Positions 44,099 to 51,973 of a DNA stretch of 64,000 nucleotides are shown here, in pieces (the first letter of the stretch is position 1; each line of letters opens with the position of its first letter). This DNA comes from Streptomyces sp. MBT53. GTDB lineage: Bacteria; Actinomycetota; Actinomycetes; Streptomycetales; Streptomycetaceae. The position numbers and the translations under genes are program-made. Location: positions 81,823 to 145,822 of the forward strand of contig NZ_JAEQAZ010000009.1 of NCBI RefSeq assembly GCF_016654115.1, read 5' to 3'. The notes under the pieces are model-generated. The model saw nothing but the letters and a program-made list of their open reading frames with translations, searched no databases and was not told where the DNA came from.

Positions 44099-44935
44099 TC
44101 AGGCGTGCAGCAGGGCGCGCAGGGCCTCGCGTTCGGCGCGGTCGGCCGCCGCGCTGTGCAGGGTCGGTGCGGAGCGGACGAGCAGGCGCGTGTAGACGTG
44201 CTGCGGCTGGTTGATGACGTCGGCGGCGGCGCCGACCTCGACCAACTCACCCTGGTAGAGCACGGCGATACGGTCGGCGACCCCGGCGACGGATCCGAGG
44301 TCGTGGGAGATGAAGACGAGGGCGACGCCGTCGGTGCGGAGTTCCTTGAGGATCTGCAGGATCTGTACGCGGTTGGCGGAGTCGAGCGCGCTCACCGGTT
44401 CGTCGAGGATGACGAGACGCGGCTCGGTCACCAACGCCCGTGCCACCGCCACCCGTTGACGCTGACCACCGGACAACTCACCGGGCAGCCGGTCGAGCAG
44501 ATCCTCGGAGAGCCGGACCCGGCCGAGGAACGCGCGCACCCGCGTCGCCGCCTCCTGTCGGGACACGCCCTGGATCAACAGCGGTTCGGCCAGGGACGTT
44601 TCGACCGTCACGTCCGGGTCGAGACTGCGCAGCGGGTCCTGGAAGACGTACTGGATCACGCCCCGGCGCCGCAGCGCGCGCCACTGGCGATGGCCGTACG
44701 CGCTGACCTCCTCGCCGTCGATCACGATCGATCCGGACGAGGCGCGCACCAGACCGAGCGCGGCGCGCGCGAGCGTCGACTTGCCGGATCCGGTCTCGCC
44801 GATGATTCCGACGGTCTCGCCGGGGGCGATGCTCAAGGAGACCTGGTTCAGGGCCTGACGGCGGCGTCGGCGCAGGCCGTAGTGCACGTCCAGGTCGGTG
44901 ACCTCAAGGACGGGACCGGTAAGTTCCCCGCTCAT
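44099..44935 (-). CDS. ABC transporter ATPase E2 (DppF type)
   Basis: 278 residues, one ATPase domain: Walker A GETGSGKST, Q-loop in YVFQDPLRSLDP, signature LSGGQRQRVAVARAL, Walker B LVILDEPVSALD and switch His in FISHDLGS. Its ATG overlaps the stop of ATPase E1. Cluster E keeps the two ATPases as separate proteins, in contrast to the fused ones of A, B and C. It ends with a short RALLHA tail and has no oligopeptide C-terminal Cys motif. Confidence 0.9.
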   Translation of the reverse strand: MSGELTGPVLEVTDLDVHYGLRRRRRQALNQVSLSIAPGETVGIIGETGSGKSTLARAALGLVRASSGSIVIDGEEVSAYGHRQWRALRRRGVIQYVFQDPLRSLDPDVTVETSLAEPLLIQGVSRQEAATRVRAFLGRVRLSEDLLDRLPGELSGGQRQRVAVARALVTEPRLVILDEPVSALDSANRVQILQILKELRTDGVALVFISHDLGSVAGVADRIAVLYQGELVEVGAAADVINQPQHVYTRLLVRSAPTLHSAAADRAEREALRALLHA

Positions 44936-45846
44936 GTGTTGTCCTCCGCGACCTCTGTGGCTTCTGCGACGAGGAACTTGTCCAGGCCGTACTGCTCGTG
45001 CTCGGCGATCAGCAGCCGCGTGTACTCGTGCCGCGGGTTGTGCAACACCTCGTGCGTCGGGCCCTGTTCGACCACCTCGCCCTGGCGCATGACGAGGACC
45101 TCGTCGCAGAGCTGGGCGACGACGGCCAGGTCGTGGGAGACCAGGACGAGTGCAAGACCGGTGCGTTCGCGCAGATCGGCCAGCAGGTCGAGGATCTCGG
45201 CCTGGACGGTGACGTCGAGCGCGGTGGTGGCCTCGTCGGCGATGAGGATCCGCGGGCCGGCGGCGATCGCGGCCGCGATCAGGACCCGTTGGAGCATGCC
45301 GCCGGAGAGCTCGTAGGTGTACTGGCCGTAGACCAGCTCCGGGTCGCGCAGGTGCACCGCGTGGAGCAGTTCGATGGTCTGACGGCGTGCGTCGCGGCGC
45401 TTGAGGCCCTTCTTGACGCGCAGGACTTCGGCGATCTGCGCGCCCACGCGGATCGAGGGGTTGAGATACGACGCAGGGTCCTGGAAGACCGCGCTGATCG
45501 TGGCGCCCCGCAGGGCCGTCCACTGTGCCGACGAGAGCCCGGAGATGTCCTGGCCGTCGATCTCGATCGAGCCGCCGGTGACCTCGAAGTGGGCGGGCAG
45601 GATGCCGAGCGTGGCCCGGCAGGTGAGGGTCTTGCCGCTGCCGGACTCACCGACGATGCCGACCGAAGTGCCGGGCGTCAGCGCGAAGTTGACTCCGTGG
45701 ACGATCTCCTGGCCTGCGGCGCGGTCGCTGATGCGTACGTCGCGTACGGACAGGACGGGTGTCGAGGGAACGGCCTGCGGGCGGACGGGTTCGGCGGTAC
45801 CCGAGGTCGTGGGTTCCGTCAGGAACCTTGTGGAGGAACTGGCCAT
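44932..45846 (-). CDS. ABC transporter ATPase E1 (DppD type)
   Basis: 304 residues: a disordered N-terminal tail of about 30, then Walker A GESGSGKT, signature LSGGMLQRVLIAAA, Walker B ILIADEATTALD and switch His in LVSHDLAV. The ATG at 45846 has GGAGG 6 bases upstream and overlaps the permease E2 stop (TGATG). Confidence 0.9.
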   Translation of the reverse strand: MASSSTRFLTEPTTSGTAEPVRPQAVPSTPVLSVRDVRISDRAAGQEIVHGVNFALTPGTSVGIVGESGSGKTLTCRATLGILPAHFEVTGGSIEIDGQDISGLSSAQWTALRGATISAVFQDPASYLNPSIRVGAQIAEVLRVKKGLKRRDARRQTIELLHAVHLRDPELVYGQYTYELSGGMLQRVLIAAAIAAGPRILIADEATTALDVTVQAEILDLLADLRERTGLALVLVSHDLAVVAQLCDEVLVMRQGEVVEQGPTHEVLHNPRHEYTRLLIAEHEQYGLDKFLVAEATEVAEDNT

Positions 45847-46757
45847 CACGCACCTCCGGCGTGAACGTGAGCGAGGTCGGCGTCGGAGTCGGTCCCGGCG
45901 AGGCGATGGGCGCGTGCCTTGCGGTTGTTGACGAGGGCGCGGCCCGCCTCGCCGGAGACGTCGCGGATCGCGTCGGCGAGGAGATTGCAGGCCCAGACGG
46001 TGACCATGATCAGCAGGGCGGGGACCAGCGGCGCCCACGGCTTCTGGGTGAGATAGCCGAGGTCCGAGGCGAGCAGTCCGCCCCAGGTGGGCTGGGGCGG
46101 CTGGACGCCGATCCCCAGGAAGGTCAGGGACGACACGATGACGAAGCCGACACCGATGGTCTGTGCGAGCGCGACCGCGATCGGCGGCAGCACCTTGACC
46201 CAGACGTGCCGGCGTACGACCCACCCGATGGAGGCGCCGGAGATGAGCGCCGCCTCCACGTACGGCGAGCGGGCCACGGCCAGGGTGGCGGCCCGGGCCA
46301 CCCGGTAGAACAGCGGGGACACCAGCACCCCGGTGACCAGCATCGCCTGCGTGATGCCGTTGCCGAGCAGTGCGACGACGGCGACGGCGAACAGCAGGAA
46401 GGGCAGCGCGACCAGTGTGTCGGTCAGCCGCAGGGTGATCCACTCGAAGACGCGGCCGAGGTAGACCGACAGGATGCCGGGAATCGCGCCGACACCCAGT
46501 GCCGTGAGGGCGACTTCGAGCGCGCCGAGGACGCTGACCCGGGAGCCGTCGAGCAGCCGGCTCAGCACATCGCGGCCGAGATAGTCCGTACCCAGCCAGT
46601 GGCCGCCCGAGGAGCCGGCGAGGGTGTCGGAACTGGTGGCCAGCGGGTTGTGCGGGGCGATGACCGGGCCGAGGAGGGCGAGCAGGGCGATCACGGTCAG
46701 GATCACCAGGGCGATCCGGCCGGACGTCAGGGAGAGCACGCGGCGCACCATGGTCAC
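45846..46757 (-). CDS. ABC transporter permease E2 (DppC type)
   Basis: 303-residue permease; first helix RIALVILTVIALLALLG, DppC region HWLGTDYLGRDVLSRLLDGS, EAA loop SPYVEAALISGASIGWVVRRH. The GTG start overlaps the stop of permease E1 (GTGA); an in-frame ATG two codons later is an alternative start. Confidence 0.9.
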   Translation of the reverse strand: MTMVRRVLSLTSGRIALVILTVIALLALLGPVIAPHNPLATSSDTLAGSSGGHWLGTDYLGRDVLSRLLDGSRVSVLGALEVALTALGVGAIPGILSVYLGRVFEWITLRLTDTLVALPFLLFAVAVVALLGNGITQAMLVTGVLVSPLFYRVARAATLAVARSPYVEAALISGASIGWVVRRHVWVKVLPPIAVALAQTIGVGFVIVSSLTFLGIGVQPPQPTWGGLLASDLGYLTQKPWAPLVPALLIMVTVWACNLLADAIRDVSGEAGRALVNNRKARAHRLAGTDSDADLAHVHAGGA

Positions 46758-47785
46758 ACCCCCCGCTGCGAGGCCGGCGTCACGCGTGCCAGCACCAGGT
46801 TGACGATCAGGTTGAAGACGACGACCAGGACGATCGACACCACGAGGACTCCCTGGACGGCCGGTACGTCACCGGCCTGCGCGGAGTCGTTCGCGAACCG
46901 GCCGAAGCCCTGGAGCCCGAAGATCCACTCGGTGACGACGGAGGCGCCGACCAGGGTGGGGAACTTCAGACCGAGCGTGGCGAGCGCCGGGCCGAGCCCG
47001 TTGCGCAGCACATGCCCGAAGAAGATCCGCCGTGGACTCAGCCCCCGTACCACCGCGCCCGTCACGTAGTTCTCGCGATAGGCGGCGATGAGGCTGGAGC
47101 GCAGTTGGCGGGCCACGTCGGCGACGACGTCGAAGCTCAACGCGACGGCGGGCAGGGTGATATGGGCGAGCCAGGGACCGAAGCCCTGCGCCGCCGGGAC
47201 GTATCCGGCGGAAGGGAACACATGCAGTCCCACCGCGAACACCGCGACCAGCACGATGCCGACGACGAAGGCCGGCATCACCGAGATCACCGTGACGAAG
47301 CCCGTGATCGCGCGGTCGATCCACGTCGTGCGGCGCAGTGCGGCGAGCGTGCCGAGACCGAAGCCCGCGACCACGCCGATGAGCAGCGCGAAGAACGCCA
47401 CCGACAGACTCACACCCAGGCCGAGGCCGATGAGGGTGGAGATGTCCGCGCCATTGGTCCAACTGGTGCCGAGCTGTCCGTGCAGGACACCGCCCAGCCA
47501 GTCCGCGTACTGCACGAGGAAGGGCCGGTTGAGACCCCACTGCGCCTCGACTCTGGCTACCGCTTCGGGAGTTGCTTCCTCGCCCAGCTGGATCCGCGCC
47601 GGGCTGAGCCCGCTCAGCGACCGCAGCGCGAACGTCACGAACGTCGCGACCAGGAACACGGGCACGAAGATCGCGATCGACCGGGCGAGGGTGACCAGGA
47701 CGCGGCCGAACGTACGCCGCGCCCCGGTCGTGGCGCCCCGATGACGGACGTCGGACGATGTGGCCGGTGCCTCCGTCGTCGTCAT
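46754..47785 (-). CDS. ABC transporter permease E1 (DppB type)
   Basis: 343-residue permease: about 35 cytoplasmic residues, first helix IAIFVPVFLVATFVTFAL, the DppB periplasmic region with QLGEEATPEAVARVEAQWGL, and EAA loop ENYVTGAVVRGLSPRRIFFGH. It starts 57 bases after the SBP E stop and is coupled to permease E2. Confidence 0.9.
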   Translation of the reverse strand: MTTTEAPATSSDVRHRGATTGARRTFGRVLVTLARSIAIFVPVFLVATFVTFALRSLSGLSPARIQLGEEATPEAVARVEAQWGLNRPFLVQYADWLGGVLHGQLGTSWTNGADISTLIGLGLGVSLSVAFFALLIGVVAGFGLGTLAALRRTTWIDRAITGFVTVISVMPAFVVGIVLVAVFAVGLHVFPSAGYVPAAQGFGPWLAHITLPAVALSFDVVADVARQLRSSLIAAYRENYVTGAVVRGLSPRRIFFGHVLRNGLGPALATLGLKFPTLVGASVVTEWIFGLQGFGRFANDSAQAGDVPAVQGVLVVSIVLVVVFNLIVNLVLARVTPASQRGV

Positions 47786-47842
47786 GGCTTGCCCCCTCTC
47801 TGTAGAGATCTCTAGTGGCTCTGTCTGGAAGTTGACGGAGTG

Positions 47843-49405
47843 TCAGTTGCTGCCGGAGATGGTCACGCCGGTCCAGTCGATGTGGGCCGGGTTCTTGGGC
47901 AGGGCCGAGATGGACTTGCTCTTGGCGATGAGGTTGGGCGAGGAATAGGTGAAGACCAGCGCCTTGCTCTGCAGACCGGCCCGGGTCGCCGCCTGGAGCA
48001 CCTTGGCGTAGTCGGGCGAGTCCAGCGGGGTCTGGCGGACCTTGGCGATGGCCGCCTCGAAGCCCGAAGGCTCGTACGGCGAGCTGAGGTTGAGCGGGCC
48101 GTTCGGACCGAAGTGCGCGGTCAGGGTCTGCGCGGCCGAGTCGCGCCCGGTCGTGCCGTACAGCGAGAACGTCAGATCCTTGGCGAAGAACGGCGTGGCC
48201 CAGTTCTTGTCGACCTTGATGGTCACGGTGATGCCGACCTTCGCCAACTGCGCCTGGACGATCTCCGCTTGGGGATCCTCGGCCGGGATGACGAGGTTCA
48301 GCTTGATCTGGCCCGCTTTGTAACCGGCCTCGGAGAGCAGCTGCTTCGACTTGGCCGGGTCGTAGGCGTAGTCGTTCGCGGACTGCGGGTCGTAGGCCAC
48401 ATAGCCCTTGGGGAAGGGCTGGTTGGTCGCCGAGCCGTAGCCGAAGGTCAGCTTGTCGACGAACTCCTGGCGGTTGATCGCGTAGCGGACCGCGTCGACG
48501 ACCTTGTCGTTGTTGAACGGCGCCTTGTTGACGTTGAGGCTGAGGTTGTTGGCGTTGAAGCCGGGCTGGACGAAGACGTCGAGGCCCGCCTTCTTCGCGG
48601 CCTCGGCCTGACTCGGCGCGATGTCGGCGAAGTTGTAGACGCCGGTCTGGAGTCCGGAGACGACCGTCGCCGCGTCGGGGGCCGAAGTCAGCTCCACGTT
48701 GTCGATGTGGATGTCTTTGGCGTCCCAGTAGTCCGGGTTCTTCTTCAGCAGGACCTTGGTGCCCGGGACGAGCTGCGTGACGATGAACGGACCCGCGCCG
48801 ACCGGGCTCTGGTCCAGCTTGGTGGGCGACTTGGCCGCCTTCGGGCTCGCGATCTGGAGCACACGCTCGCCGAGGAGTTGGGGGATCTGGTAGTCGACCT
48901 GGCTGAGGTGGAGCACCGCGTCCAGCCCGTTGGCGTCCACCGACTTGATCGAGGTGAGGTCGCCGAAGAGCGCGGAGTTCTTCTGCTTCTGGGCCCGGAC
49001 GATGGCGTCCTTCACGGCGGTCGCGTCGACCGGAGTGCCGTCGCTGAACTTGAGGCCGGAACGCAGGTGGAAGGTGATCTGGTCGCCCTTCGCGTTGTAC
49101 TCCCAGCTCTTGGCCAGGTCGGGCACGGCCTTGCCGGTCGCGTCCGTACGGGTCAACGAGGCGTAGACCAGGGCGAGTTCGCGGAACTGGGCGCCGCTGC
49201 CGCTGACCACCGGGTCCCAGTGGGTGGGGAAGTAGGAGGAGGCCCACTTCAGCGTGGCGTTGCCGCCGGCCGTCGAGGCGTCGCCGCCGCAGGCGCTGAG
49301 CGCGGGGACGAGCACGGAGGCGAGGGCGGTACCCAGGGCGGCGGCACGCAGTCTGCCGGGTCGGAAAGCCGCCCGCCGGCTGCGAGGCGTGAGTCGTCCG
49401 GACAT
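47843..49405 (-). CDS. ABC transporter substrate-binding lipoprotein E (family 5)
   Basis: 520-residue receptor; Arg-rich signal peptide ending in lipobox PALSAC (Cys39), then GGDASTAGG. Family 5 blocks include FHLRSGLKFSDGTPVDATAV and VDAVRYAINRQEFVDKLTFG. ATG 49405 is preferred over upstream in-frame starts because it gives a normal signal peptide. First structural gene of cluster E, 319 bases after its leader ORF. Confidence 0.9.
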   Translation of the reverse strand: MSGRLTPRSRRAAFRPGRLRAAALGTALASVLVPALSACGGDASTAGGNATLKWASSYFPTHWDPVVSGSGAQFRELALVYASLTRTDATGKAVPDLAKSWEYNAKGDQITFHLRSGLKFSDGTPVDATAVKDAIVRAQKQKNSALFGDLTSIKSVDANGLDAVLHLSQVDYQIPQLLGERVLQIASPKAAKSPTKLDQSPVGAGPFIVTQLVPGTKVLLKKNPDYWDAKDIHIDNVELTSAPDAATVVSGLQTGVYNFADIAPSQAEAAKKAGLDVFVQPGFNANNLSLNVNKAPFNNDKVVDAVRYAINRQEFVDKLTFGYGSATNQPFPKGYVAYDPQSANDYAYDPAKSKQLLSEAGYKAGQIKLNLVIPAEDPQAEIVQAQLAKVGITVTIKVDKNWATPFFAKDLTFSLYGTTGRDSAAQTLTAHFGPNGPLNLSSPYEPSGFEAAIAKVRQTPLDSPDYAKVLQAATRAGLQSKALVFTYSSPNLIAKSKSISALPKNPAHIDWTGVTISGSN

Positions 49406-49724
49406 CTTTGTTTCTTTCTTCGAGGGCTCCCGGCCGCGCCGGGGCAGCGGAAAGGAAGCGAGGGCGGCACACCCGGGAACCGCACACCGCACGGAGCTGA
49501 GCGACGGACATGCCGGTGCGGCTTCGAGACGCACGGAGGCATACCGCGCCCGGACATGAGGCGTCGGCGGATCACGGGAGAGAGCCGGGAAACGGAGGCA
49601 GGGAGGGGCGACGAAGCGCGAGGGGAACGGCGCGGCGCGAGAAGGCGGGCGCCGGTCGGCGAGGCGGTGGGGCGCCGGTACCTACGGGAACGAGGTCAGG
49701 CGCCTGTGGGCCGGGGGCGGCGGG
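49406..49724 (-). promoter_or_regulatory. Long C-rich untranslated leader between leader ORF and SBP E
   Basis: 319 bases without a supported gene. The transcribed strand is strongly C-over-G biased, for example around 49570-49660, with runs such as CCCCTCCCTGCC. No intrinsic terminator was seen. The layout matches the other leader-ORF loci and would suit Rho-dependent attenuation. Confidence 0.4.
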
Positions 49725-49799
49725 TCAGCGACAGAGAGCGCTACAGGTGCGCCGCAGGTCCACGTAGCGGCACACCACACCGGGGTGCGTCGTGAGCAT
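49725..49799 (-). CDS. RYVDL-type leader peptide upstream of cluster E
   Basis: 24-codon ORF from ATG 49799, ending in VVCRYVDLRRTCSALCR. The Arg-x-V-D-L core, Ser and late Cys match the other three leader peptides, with three Cys codons. A -10-like CAGGAT lies 7 bases upstream of the ATG, so translation may start at the very 5' end of the mRNA. An in-frame ATG at 49808 is less likely. Confidence 0.7.
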   Translation of the reverse strand: MLTTHPGVVCRYVDLRRTCSALCR

Positions 49800-49806
49800 G
49801 CTGCAC

Positions 49807-49836
49807 ATCCTGGGGCCGGTCGCCGGAGACTGTCAA
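49807..49836 (-). promoter_or_regulatory. Promoter of the cluster E transcript
   Basis: Minus-strand TTGACA (49836-49831) and CAGGAT (49812-49807) are 18 bases apart. The predicted start falls at or next to the leader-peptide ATG. The operator-like palindrome overlaps the -35 box. Confidence 0.5.
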
Positions 49837-49860
49837 TGGACACCAATTGGTGTCTCATTG
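49834..49860. promoter_or_regulatory. Operator-like palindrome overlapping the cluster E promoter
   Basis: The core GACACCAATTGGTGTC (49839-49854) is a perfect 16-bp palindrome flanked by CAATG and CATTG, so the symmetry extends to 27 bases with one extra base on one side. The 11-mer CAATGGACACC recurs in the promoter of the cupin gene next to the Rrf2 regulator. A regulator binding site is inferred; the Rrf2 protein encoded at 50804 is the nearest candidate. Confidence 0.6.
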
Positions 49861-49895
49861 GGCGGGACGGTCTCTGACCGCTGCTCAGAGGCCTG

Positions 49896-50807
49896 TCAGG
49901 GACTGCGGGTCAGTGCGGGGTGCACCGCGGCCTCGTCCGGGTGCAGCCACAGCGGCCCGTTGCCGGTCTCGACGCGGACGGCGTCACCGGGGACCCACGG
50001 GCGGCCGTCGGTCAGCGAGGCGCGCTCCGGCTCGGTGAGGGTCCGGTACCGCGCGAGCGCCTCCTTCGCGGGCAACTCCGTGCGAGCGGGCACCAGTTCC
50101 TGGCCGAGTCCGACGACGGCCGAGACGTACTCCTCGTACGGCCGCCAACCGGGCACGGCACGGCGGCCGGTAGCGCCGCGCACGAGCAACGTCGGTAGCG
50201 CGTAACGGTGTTGACCGTCCGGGGTCTCCTTGGCGGCGCCGGGATGCGGTGACTCGCATCCGTGCACCGACAGCACCTCGTCGACCGGACGACGCGCCTC
50301 GGCGTGATCGGCGCGGACTCGTTCCAGTACTTCGTCCGACGCCGCGTCGGCCGCGAGCCGGTCGACATCGAGGCCGGGTACGCCCGACACCGCGGAGATC
50401 GCCGACTCGGCCGTGTCCGCGGGCTCCCCGAGCACGAACACGCTTTCCCGCAGCCGCCGTAGCGCCCGATCGGCCACCTCGGCGCCTTGTGCTTCGGCCG
50501 CCTTGGCGACCAGGGAGGCCGGCCAGGAACTCGCGGCCACCCGGCTCAGCCGGACGGCCCGTGGGGCGTGGGTGTGGGCGGTGATGTCCTCGACGTAGCG
50601 CGCGTACCAGGCGGTCTCCGCGGCGGGGTCGGGCGCCGGGTCGTCGTCGTGGTCGAAGAGGATGCAGTACGCGCGACGCCAGCGGACCTGTCCCGCGAAG
50701 GCCGCCCGGAGCCGGCGGAACACGGGCTCGGATCCCCAGGCCCAGGGACACAGGGGGTCGGTGAACTCGACCACTTCGACCGGGAGTTGACCCGCGGGAA
50801 TCGTCAT
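49896..50807 (-). CDS. DsbA/FrnE-family thioredoxin-fold protein with single active-site Cys
   Basis: 303 residues of the DsbA superfamily, FrnE-like group. The active-site region is DPLCPWAWGSEPVFRRL, where the normal CxxC is reduced to C-P-W-A, so it cannot do standard dithiol exchange alone. No signal peptide, hence cytoplasmic. ATG 50807 overlaps the Rrf2 stop (ATGA), so it is translated with the regulator. A thiol-related or polysulfide-related role would fit, but is not shown. Confidence 0.82.
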   Translation of the reverse strand: MTIPAGQLPVEVVEFTDPLCPWAWGSEPVFRRLRAAFAGQVRWRRAYCILFDHDDDPAPDPAAETAWYARYVEDITAHTHAPRAVRLSRVAASSWPASLVAKAAEAQGAEVADRALRRLRESVFVLGEPADTAESAISAVSGVPGLDVDRLAADAASDEVLERVRADHAEARRPVDEVLSVHGCESPHPGAAKETPDGQHRYALPTLLVRGATGRRAVPGWRPYEEYVSAVVGLGQELVPARTELPAKEALARYRTLTEPERASLTDGRPWVPGDAVRVETGNGPLWLHPDEAAVHPALTRSP

Positions 50808-51253
50808 GCGGCTCCCCGGCGGCTCAACTGCTCGGCCGTCGCGTGTTCGTCGGCGGCGGCGGGCAGCAGGGTGGCGAGGGTCGTGCCACCCAGCACGGCG
50901 GCGGCCTCGTCCTCGATACGGCGCCACACCCCGGGCAGGCCGGAGGCGGGACCCGGGTAGTCGAGCCCGGCCAGCGGTTCGCCGCGCAGGGTGATCAACT
51001 CGCCGTCGACGGCGCGGGACACGTCCAGGAGCGTGATCTCGTCGGCGGGCCGGCCGAGCCAGTAGCCGCCCTCGCAGCCACGCTGGCTGCGCACCAGACC
51101 GGCTCTGCGCAACTCGCCCACCACGGACTTCAGGAACCGGAACGGGATCTGCTGCGAGGAGGCGATCGCCTCGCACGTGAGCGGACGGGCAGGTTCGCAG
51201 GCGAGCTCCAACAGGGCCCGCGTGGCGTAGTCCGCCTTCGCGGAGATATGCAT
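50804..51253 (-). CDS. Rrf2-family transcriptional regulator
   Basis: 149 residues: winged helix-turn-helix MHISAKADYATRALLELA with IPFRFLKSVVGELRRAGLV and the RGCEGGYWLGRPADEITL wing typical of Rrf2 proteins. Only one Cys is present in the region where IscR and NsrR carry three, so an Fe-S cluster is doubtful. CymR, the cysteine regulator of Bacillus, is of this family. It sits between cluster E and the divergent cupin gene, each with a GGACACC motif upstream, so it is the prime candidate regulator of this end of the island. Confidence 0.88.
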   Translation of the reverse strand: MHISAKADYATRALLELACEPARPLTCEAIASSQQIPFRFLKSVVGELRRAGLVRSQRGCEGGYWLGRPADEITLLDVSRAVDGELITLRGEPLAGLDYPGPASGLPGVWRRIEDEAAAVLGGTTLATLLPAAADEHATAEQLSRRGAA

Positions 51254-51365
51254 GCGCACATAATGCCCGACGCGGAGCCCGGCACGAGGACTTCCACAGG
51301 TTCCCCGCACGGGATCGCCCGTCCAGTCCCTCGTACATTGCGGGAACATTGCCGCAGGTGAAGGA

Positions 51366-51408
51366 CAATGGACACCTCTTGACATCCTTTTCGGGGCGGC
51401 TCTAGCGT
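51366..51408 (+). promoter_or_regulatory. Cupin gene promoter with operator-like motif
   Basis: TTGACA (51379-51384) and TAGCGT (51403-51408) lie 18 bases apart; the ATG at 51417 is 8 bases after the -10 box, so the mRNA is nearly leaderless. CAATGGACACC (51366-51376), shared with the cluster E palindrome, ends 2 bases before the -35 box. Confidence 0.6.
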
Positions 51409-51416
51409 CGCCAACC

Positions 51417-51923
51417 ATGAGCGAGCCGCTGACCACCCCCGGCGAAGGTTTCCACCCCCATCTCCACGACGCCGCAGGGCAGCCGGCAGCCCCCCTGCGC
51501 ACCCGTCTGCACCACGTCCGCGCCGATGCCCTCGACGGCGACACGGCGCAGAGCGGGGGCATGCGCAGGTTCGCCGCGGTGAGCGGGAAGACGGTCGGCT
51601 CCGAGAAACTGTGGATGGGCCAGACGCACGTCGCCCCCTCGACAGCCTCCTCCGACCACCACCACGGCGAATCCGAGACCGCGATCTACGTGGTCAGCGG
51701 GCACCCCGAGTTCGTCTTCCTCGACGACGCGGGTTCGCGGCCGGAGGAGATCCGCCTGCGCACGTCACCCGGCGACTACATCTTCGTGCCACCGTTCGTC
51801 CCGCACCGCGAGGAGAACCCCGACCCGGCGGAAGAGGCCGTGGTCGTGATCGCCCGCAGCACGCAGGAGGCGATCGTGGTGAATCTTCCGGGGCTGTACG
51901 TGCTGGGGGCCGGAGAAGCCTGA
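51417..51923 (+). CDS. Cupin-domain protein
   Basis: 168 residues, one cupin barrel. Metal-binding motif 1 is in SDHHHGESETAIYVVSGHPE and motif 2 in PGDYIFVPPFVPHREENP. Cupins of this size include metal-dependent dioxygenases and isomerases; a sulfur-compound oxygenase is possible but not shown. Divergent from the Rrf2 regulator with a shared motif in its promoter. Confidence 0.8.
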   Translation: MSEPLTTPGEGFHPHLHDAAGQPAAPLRTRLHHVRADALDGDTAQSGGMRRFAAVSGKTVGSEKLWMGQTHVAPSTASSDHHHGESETAIYVVSGHPEFVFLDDAGSRPEEIRLRTSPGDYIFVPPFVPHREENPDPAEEAVVVIARSTQEAIVVNLPGLYVLGAGEA

Positions 51924-51933
51924 TGGGTTGCTG

Positions 51934-51973
51934 CTGACCAACTCGGGTCAGGAGAGCCAGAGTTGATGGTCAG
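51934..51973. terminator. Imperfect hairpin, possible terminator
   Basis: CTGACC-A-ACTC and GAGTT-GAT-GGTCAG pair with a 3-base bulge around a 15-base loop, between the convergent cupin and YdcF genes. It overlaps the YdcF stop by 4 bases. Confidence 0.35.
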
